Source of the DNA: Bacteroidales bacterium
GTDB lineage: Bacteria > Bacteroidota > Bacteroidia > Bacteroidales > UBA932
NCBI GenBank assembly: GCA_017554135.1
Contig: JAFZIX010000271.1
Location: 1-9,432, forward strand
DNA: 9,432 nucleotides
Direction of reading: 5' to 3'
Below the pieces are notes generated by a model, which did no database searches, was not told the origin of the DNA, and worked only from the letters and a program-made list of their open reading frames with translations. Made by a program: the position numbers and the translations under genes. This document shows, piece by piece, positions 5,760 through 9,432 of this stretch (positions are counted from its first letter, which is position 1; each line of letters begins with the position of its first letter).

Positions 5760-6782
5760 CTATCTCATCAAGAAGGGATAACTGTCGGTATTCTTGAGTG
5801 CCAGGCAAGTGCCGCGTCCCACTGCATGCAGCGGATCGTCCGCTACGTGGAAGGGGATGTTGACCTTGTCGGTGAGGCGCTTGTCGAGTCCGCGCAGCAA
5901 CGCGCCGCCGCCGGAGAGGAAGATGCCGTTCTCTACGATATCCGAGTAGAGTTCTGGGGGAGTCTGCTCCAGCACGTGCAGGATGGAAGTCTCGATCTTG
6001 GCGATGGACTTGTCCAGGCAGTGGGCGATTTCGTCGTGGGTGATGGTGGCCTCCACGGGGTGGGCGGTCATCAGGTTCGGGCCGCGCACGATGAAGGGCT
6101 CGGGTGCCTCGTCGAGGTCCGGGATTACGGCGCCTACCGCGATCTTGATCTTCTCTGCGGTGATTTCGCCGACCTTGATATTATGCTGCTGGCGAAGGTA
6201 GTACTGGATATCCGAGGTGAACACGTCTCCTGCGGTGCGGATGCTGTCCTGGATTACCAGGCCGCCCAGGGAGATGACGGCGATCTCGGTTGTGCCGCCG
6301 CCTATATCCACCACCATGCTGCCCTTAGGCGCAAGCACCTCCAGGCCGATTCCGAGGGCGGATGCCATAGGCTCGTGGATGAGATAGACATCCCGCCCGC
6401 CGGCATGCTCGGAAGAGTCGCGCACGGCACGGATCTCTACTTCAGTGGATCCGGAAGGGATGCCCACCACCACCTTCAGGTTGGGGGTGAAGAGGCTGTG
6501 GCGCTTGCTGTTCACCTGCTTAATAAACCCGCGTATCATCATCTCCGCGGCATTGAAGTCCGCGATCACACCGTCTCTCAGGGGGCGGATGGTCTTGATG
6601 CCCGGATTGGTGCGCTCCTGCATCAACTTGGCCTTCTGGCCGATGGCGATGCACTTGTTGGTGTTATTGTCGATGGCGACGATACTCGGCTCGTCCAGCA
6701 CTATTTCATCGTTCTGATAGATGACAGTGTTGGCCGTTCCGAGGTCAATTGCCAGTTCCTGATTCAAAAAAGAGAATGCCAT
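5760..6782 (-). CDS. mreB: MreB, actin-like cell-shape protein
   Basis: MreB forms ATP-dependent antiparallel filaments under the inner membrane and steers the PBP2-RodA elongation machinery. The 340-residue product shows the actin-fold nucleotide motifs in order: phosphate-1 DLGTANT (13-19), connect-1 VGIPSG (106-111), HEPMASALG (136-144), phosphate-2 DIGGGTTE (159-166, with the presumed catalytic-water Asp159 region), and the adenosine motif GIFLSGGGALLRG (286-298). The N-terminus MAFSFLNQEL is short, with exposed Phe/Leu residues that may serve in membrane contact in place of the longer amphipathic helix of E. coli MreB. Length matches the family (about 335-350). It is the first gene of the cell-shape cluster, has a perfect -7 box 25 nt upstream, and is transcribed divergently from ispD. 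No Shine-Dalgarno is seen. Confidence 0.98.
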   Translation of the reverse strand: MAFSFLNQELAIDLGTANTVIYQNDEIVLDEPSIVAIDNNTNKCIAIGQKAKLMQERTNPGIKTIRPLRDGVIADFNAAEMMIRGFIKQVNSKRHSLFTPNLKVVVGIPSGSTEVEIRAVRDSSEHAGGRDVYLIHEPMASALGIGLEVLAPKGSMVVDIGGGTTEIAVISLGGLVIQDSIRTAGDVFTSDIQYYLRQQHNIKVGEITAEKIKIAVGAVIPDLDEAPEPFIVRGPNLMTAHPVEATITHDEIAHCLDKSIAKIETSILHVLEQTPPELYSDIVENGIFLSGGGALLRGLDKRLTDKVNIPFHVADDPLHAVGRGTCLALKNTDSYPFLMR

Positions 6783-6807
6783 TTCGATCGTTAAAGGTTT
6801 AGTCTAA

Positions 6808-6815
6808 CAAATATA
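6808..6815 (-). promoter_or_regulatory. Bacteroidota -7 promoter box for mreB and the cell-shape cluster
   Basis: The minus strand reads TATATTTG, a perfect TAnnTTTG match, ending 25 nt before the mreB ATG. The predicted start near 6801 leaves a leader of roughly 20 nt. The -33 region overlaps the -7 box of the divergent ispD promoter; no clear TTTG is present there. Confidence 0.6.
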
Positions 6816-6826
6816 AGAATTTTAGT

Positions 6827-6834
6827 TAATTTTG
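6827..6834 (+). promoter_or_regulatory. Bacteroidota -7 promoter box for ispD
   Basis: The plus strand reads TAATTTTG, a perfect TAnnTTTG match, 20 nt before the ispD ATG at 6855. Transcription would begin near 6840, leaving a leader of about 15 nt. Its -33 region lies over or beyond the mreB -7 box, so the two promoters share DNA. Confidence 0.6.
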
Positions 6835-6854
6835 CCAGCAGGTTTTCCCCGAAT

Positions 6855-7553
6855 ATGGAAAGAAAAAAATATGTCATCTTCACTGCCGCCGGCAGCGGCA
6901 CCCGCATGAAGGCCTCCGAGCCCAAGCAGTTTCTGCTTCTGGAAGGTCTTCCGGTGCTGCACAGGAGCATTTTCGCTTTCGTTGATGCCTGCCCGGACGT
7001 GAATGTGGTGACCGTCCTTCCCAAGGAGCACCTCGCCCGCTGGGAGGAACTTTGCCTGAAGTATCCGCTCAATGTTCCCCAGAGGATAGTGCACGGCGGC
7101 ATCACCCGTTTCCACAGTGTGAAGAATGCCCTCGCCAAGGTGCCGGACGGTGCCATCGTGGCGGTGCACGATGGCGTGAGGCCGCTGGTATCCGCAGAAC
7201 TGATCTGCAGGATGTTCGAGCAGATGAAGCACAGCCGTGCTCTGATTCCGGTGCTGCCCTTAACCGACACCCTGAAGAGCCTGGAGCGCAGCGCCAGTGG
7301 GGAATTGAAGCCCACCGGCGAGCCGGATCCGGACAGGAGCAGGATTTTCGGCGCGCAGACCCCGCAGATGTTCCTTTCGGAAGAACTGAAGGCCGCTTAC
7401 TCCCTACCTTTCGACACTTCCTTCACCGACGATGCATCCGTTGCCTCCAGATACGGAATTCCCCTCTCCTATATCGAGGGAGAGAGGAATAACATAAAAA
7501 TCACTACGCCCGAGGATATGCCTCTCGCGTCTTATTTCTTGAATTTGCGATAA
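6855..7553 (+). CDS. ispD: IspD, 2-C-methyl-D-erythritol 4-phosphate cytidylyltransferase
   Basis: IspD joins CTP and 2-C-methyl-D-erythritol 4-phosphate to give CDP-methylerythritol, the third step of the non-mevalonate (MEP) route to isoprenoids, including the undecaprenyl carrier used for wall precursors. The 232-residue protein has the nucleotidyltransferase signature AAGSGTRM (11-18) with PKQF (23-26), GGITRFHSVKNAL (81-93), HDGVRP (105-110; many homologues have DAARP here), PLTDTLK (135-141), QTPQMF (168-173), TDDAS (191-195) and KITTPEDM (215-222). Length is normal for a stand-alone IspD, so it is not the IspDF fusion. The ATG at 6855 follows a promoter box with no Shine-Dalgarno. The 3' end overlaps the end of topA on the other strand by 22 bp. 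Confidence 0.97.
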   Translation: MERKKYVIFTAAGSGTRMKASEPKQFLLLEGLPVLHRSIFAFVDACPDVNVVTVLPKEHLARWEELCLKYPLNVPQRIVHGGITRFHSVKNALAKVPDGAIVAVHDGVRPLVSAELICRMFEQMKHSRALIPVLPLTDTLKSLERSASGELKPTGEPDPDRSRIFGAQTPQMFLSEELKAAYSLPFDTSFTDDASVASRYGIPLSYIEGERNNIKITTPEDMPLASYFLNLR

Positions 7554-9432
7554 CTGGTCTTCGCCGTTCCGGTGGGCCCTCCGGCGATAAACTTCCTGCA
7601 ATCATCCAGAGTGATGGTTTCTGCCTTGTATCCCTTGGGGATGCGGTAGTTCTGGCCCGCGTGCTTGATGTAGGGGCCGTATCGCCCGTTGATTATGGCT
7701 ATATCCTCTCCGGGGAATTCGCGAAGCACGTTGTTCTCCGGGGCGGCCTCCTTCTGCGCGTTGATGGCAGCGATGCAATCCTCCAGGCTGACGGTGAGAG
7801 GGTCGGTCTTGCGCGAAAGGGTGACGTTGAGGTCTCCGTATTTCACATAAGGGCCGTATTTGCCCTTGGTGACCACTATGTCGGTGCCTTCGTAGTTGCC
7901 CACCAGCCTCGGCAGGGCCAGCAATTTGATGGCATCCGCCAGGGTGACGGTCTCGATCAACTGCCCTTTCTCCAGGCTCGCGAACCTGCGGTTCTCGCCC
8001 TCGCCCTTCTGCACATACGCTCCGTACTGGCCGTACTTGGCAATCACCTGCAGGCCGTCGGCGGGATCCACGCCCAGGATTCTCTCCACGTGGGTGTACT
8101 GTCCGTCGTGCATGCGGAGTTCCACTGCCTGGTGGAATTGAGGGTAGAACTGCCCTAGCCAGCCCTTCCAGTCTTCCTCTCCCTCGGCAATCTTGTCCAG
8201 AGTGCCCTCCACCTCGGCGGTGTAGTTGTAGTCCATGATGTGAGGGAAATTCTCTACCAGATAGTCGGTTACGAGCATTCCCACGTCCTGCGGAAGCAGT
8301 TTGCCGCGGTCCTCCCCCACGAGTTCCTTCTTCTTCGAGGAACTAAGGTCCGCCCCTTTCAACTTGAAGTTGACGACCTCTATCTTGCTACCCTCCCTGT
8401 TGCCGGCGGCAATATAGCCCCTGGTCTTGGTGAGGGTGGTGATGGTGGGAGCATAGGTGGACGGGCGGCCTATTCCGAGTTCCTCCAGTTTCTTCACCAG
8501 GGATGCTTCGGTGTAGCGCTGGGGGGCGCGGGTGAACTTGCACTCCGCGTCTATCTCCTTCGCGAAGAGGGTGTCTCCGGTGCGGATGTCCGGGATGACG
8601 GTGAGGCCTTCCTCGGCCGCGCTGTCATCATCGTTGCCTTCCATATAAACCTTCAGGAAGCCGTCGAAAAGGATTTCGGAGGCTTCTGCGGCGTATTTTT
8701 CCGCGCGCTTGTCGGAGGCGATGCGTATGGTGGTGTTGAGGAGGCGCGCCTCGCTCATCTGGGATGCCACCGTCCGCTTCCATATCAGGCTGTAGAGGGC
8801 TCTCTCCTGGGAGGATCCGCTGATTTCCGCATGCTCCATGTAGGTGGGGCGTATGGCTTCGTGGGCCTCCTGGGCTCCCTTGCTCTTGGTGCTGTACTGC
8901 CTGGGGTGGCTGTATTCTTCTCCGAAGTTCTCGAGGATGAATTTCTTGGCCGTGCCGAGCGCCAGCGATGAGAGGTTGGTGGAATCCGTTCTCATATAGG
9001 TGATGAGACCTTTCTCATACAGGGTCTGGGCTATGCGCATCGTGGTGCTGACGGGAAAGTGCAACTTGCGGGAAGCCTCCTGCTGCAGGGTGGAGGTGGT
9101 GAAGGGCGGTGCCGGATAGCGGGTGCCTTCCGCCTTGTCGACGGATGCAATGCAGTATTTGGCCCCGATGCTGTCTCTCAGGAATGTTTCGGCTTCGGCG
9201 GCGGTGTTGAACTTGGTTTCCAAGGTGCCTTTCAGCCCCGTGCCCGTCGGATTCGTGAATATACCTTCTATTTTATAGAAAGGTGTGGGGACGAAGGCCA
9301 TTATCTCCCGCTCGCGGTCCACCACCAGGCGCAGGGCGACGCTCTGCACGCGGCCGGCGGAAAGCCCGCGGTTGATCTTTTTCCAGAGAATGGGGGATAG
9401 TTCGAATCCCACCAGGCGGTCCAGCACGCGGC
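7532..9432 (-). CDS. topA: DNA topoisomerase I, type IA (5' end outside window)
   Basis: Topoisomerase I relaxes negative supercoils through a 5'-phosphotyrosine intermediate. The frame is open to the right edge, so the N-terminal Toprim domain is missing from the window; about 633 codons are visible. Counting from the GTG codon at 9427, motifs are GLSAGRVQSVALRL (21-34), TSTLQQEASRKL (111-122), LITYMRTDS (141-149, catalytic Tyr144), AHEAIRPT (188-195) and LEELGIGRPSTYAPTI (314-329). The GTG is internal, preceded in frame by a CGC Arg codon, and is not the real start. The C-terminus has three repeats with KYGQYGAYV (464-472), KYGPYVKYG (523-531) and RYGPYIKHA (582-590), matching the Topo_C_Rpt type. 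There are no CxxC pairs, so the zinc-ribbon domains of E. coli TopA are absent. It ends in a short basic tail (SYRKFKK). Confidence 0.96.
   Translation of the reverse strand, partial: RVLDRLVGFELSPILWKKINRGLSAGRVQSVALRLVVDREREIMAFVPTPFYKIEGIFTNPTGTGLKGTLETKFNTAAEAETFLRDSIGAKYCIASVDKAEGTRYPAPPFTTSTLQQEASRKLHFPVSTTMRIAQTLYEKGLITYMRTDSTNLSSLALGTAKKFILENFGEEYSHPRQYSTKSKGAQEAHEAIRPTYMEHAEISGSSQERALYSLIWKRTVASQMSEARLLNTTIRIASDKRAEKYAAEASEILFDGFLKVYMEGNDDDSAAEEGLTVIPDIRTGDTLFAKEIDAECKFTRAPQRYTEASLVKKLEELGIGRPSTYAPTITTLTKTRGYIAAGNREGSKIEVVNFKLKGADLSSSKKKELVGEDRGKLLPQDVGMLVTDYLVENFPHIMDYNYTAEVEGTLDKIAEGEEDWKGWLGQFYPQFHQAVELRMHDGQYTHVERILGVDPADGLQVIAKYGQYGAYVQKGEGENRRFASLEKGQLIETVTLADAIKLLALPRLVGNYEGTDIVVTKGKYGPYVKYGDLNVTLSRKTDPLTVSLEDCIAAINAQKEAAPENNVLREFPGEDIAIINGRYGPYIKHAGQNYRIPKGYKAETITLDDCRKFIAGGPTGTAKTSYRKFKK

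Larger units (their letters stand above)
795..6782 (-). other. Probable cell-elongation operon mreB-mreC-mreD-mrdA-rodA-nitroreductase
   Basis: Six same-strand genes follow each other with junctions of +3, -4, -10, -17 and +4 bp, leaving no room for terminators or separate promoters between them. The only strong promoter box upstream is at 6808-6815. The first five products form the known elongasome; the sixth is an oxidoreductase carried at the tail. Co-transcription is inferred from spacing. Confidence 0.8.

Noticed and set aside
5616..6794. Long plus-strand open frame (392 codons) opposite mreB and the start of mreC
   Set aside because: It is exactly antisense to the highly conserved mreB, with Asp/His/Val/Gly-rich composition typical of the opposite strand of a coding frame and no promoter or motif.
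7463..7487. CCTCTC...GAGAGG inverted repeat near the end of ispD as a terminator for topA or ispD
   Set aside because: It lies inside the ispD coding sequence, has a 6-bp stem with a 13-nt loop, and no T-run follows in either direction.
8240..8971. Plus-strand open frame (243 codons) opposite topA
   Set aside because: It lies antisense within conserved topoisomerase sequence and shows no family motif.
9427..9427. GTG at 9427 as the true start of topA
   Set aside because: The frame stays open to the window edge and the residues around it (RVLDRLVGFELSP) are a conserved internal part of type IA topoisomerases. The Toprim domain must lie beyond the edge.

Overview
The window looks like a chromosomal segment from a Bacteroidota bacterium, most likely a Bacteroidales member with a fairly GC-rich genome (an Alistipes/Rikenellaceae-like composition is a guess). 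Three things point there. Four genes are preceded by perfect TAnnTTTG boxes, the -7 element of the Bacteroidota primary sigma factor. The partial gene at the left end has the layout of the DUF4988/PL29-N-terminal lipoproteins common in this phylum. The gene order mreB-mreC-mreD-mrdA-rodA and the topoisomerase I with C-terminal repeats and no zinc fingers fit as well.

Region 1-660 is AT-rich (about 35% GC in a sampled 60-base line, against about 67% in a line of the nitroreductase gene). It carries the 5' part of a surface lipoprotein gene on the minus strand and about 255 bases of non-coding DNA. That DNA contains an exact 11-bp tandem repeat and an inverted repeat, and it ends exactly at the 3' end of a tRNA-Leu(UAA) gene (661-745, minus strand). 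The layout suggests the edge of a genomic island or old integrated element at a tRNA 3' end, but no integrase gene is visible.

Region 795-6782 is one compact minus-strand cluster for rod-shape cell-wall synthesis. In transcription order it reads mreB (actin-like filament), mreC (periplasmic scaffold), mreD (membrane partner), mrdA (PBP2 transpeptidase) and rodA (SEDS glycosyltransferase), followed by a small nitroreductase. Neighbouring genes overlap by 4-17 bp or are 3-4 bp apart. The three genes that start inside the gene before them (mreD, mrdA, rodA) each have a GGAGGC Shine-Dalgarno-like sequence in the previous gene's last codons. The genes with non-overlapping starts do not. This suggests translational coupling in a lineage that seldom uses Shine-Dalgarno sites.

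Region 6783-6854 is a very short divergent promoter region between mreB and ispD, with two back-to-back -7 boxes 11 bp apart. ispD (MEP-pathway cytidylyltransferase, plus strand) then converges with topA (minus strand, 5' end cut by the window), and their coding sequences overlap by 22 bp. No clearly undescribed system is visible. The most interesting signals are the tRNA-linked composition break, the overlap-specific Shine-Dalgarno pattern and the packed divergent promoters.
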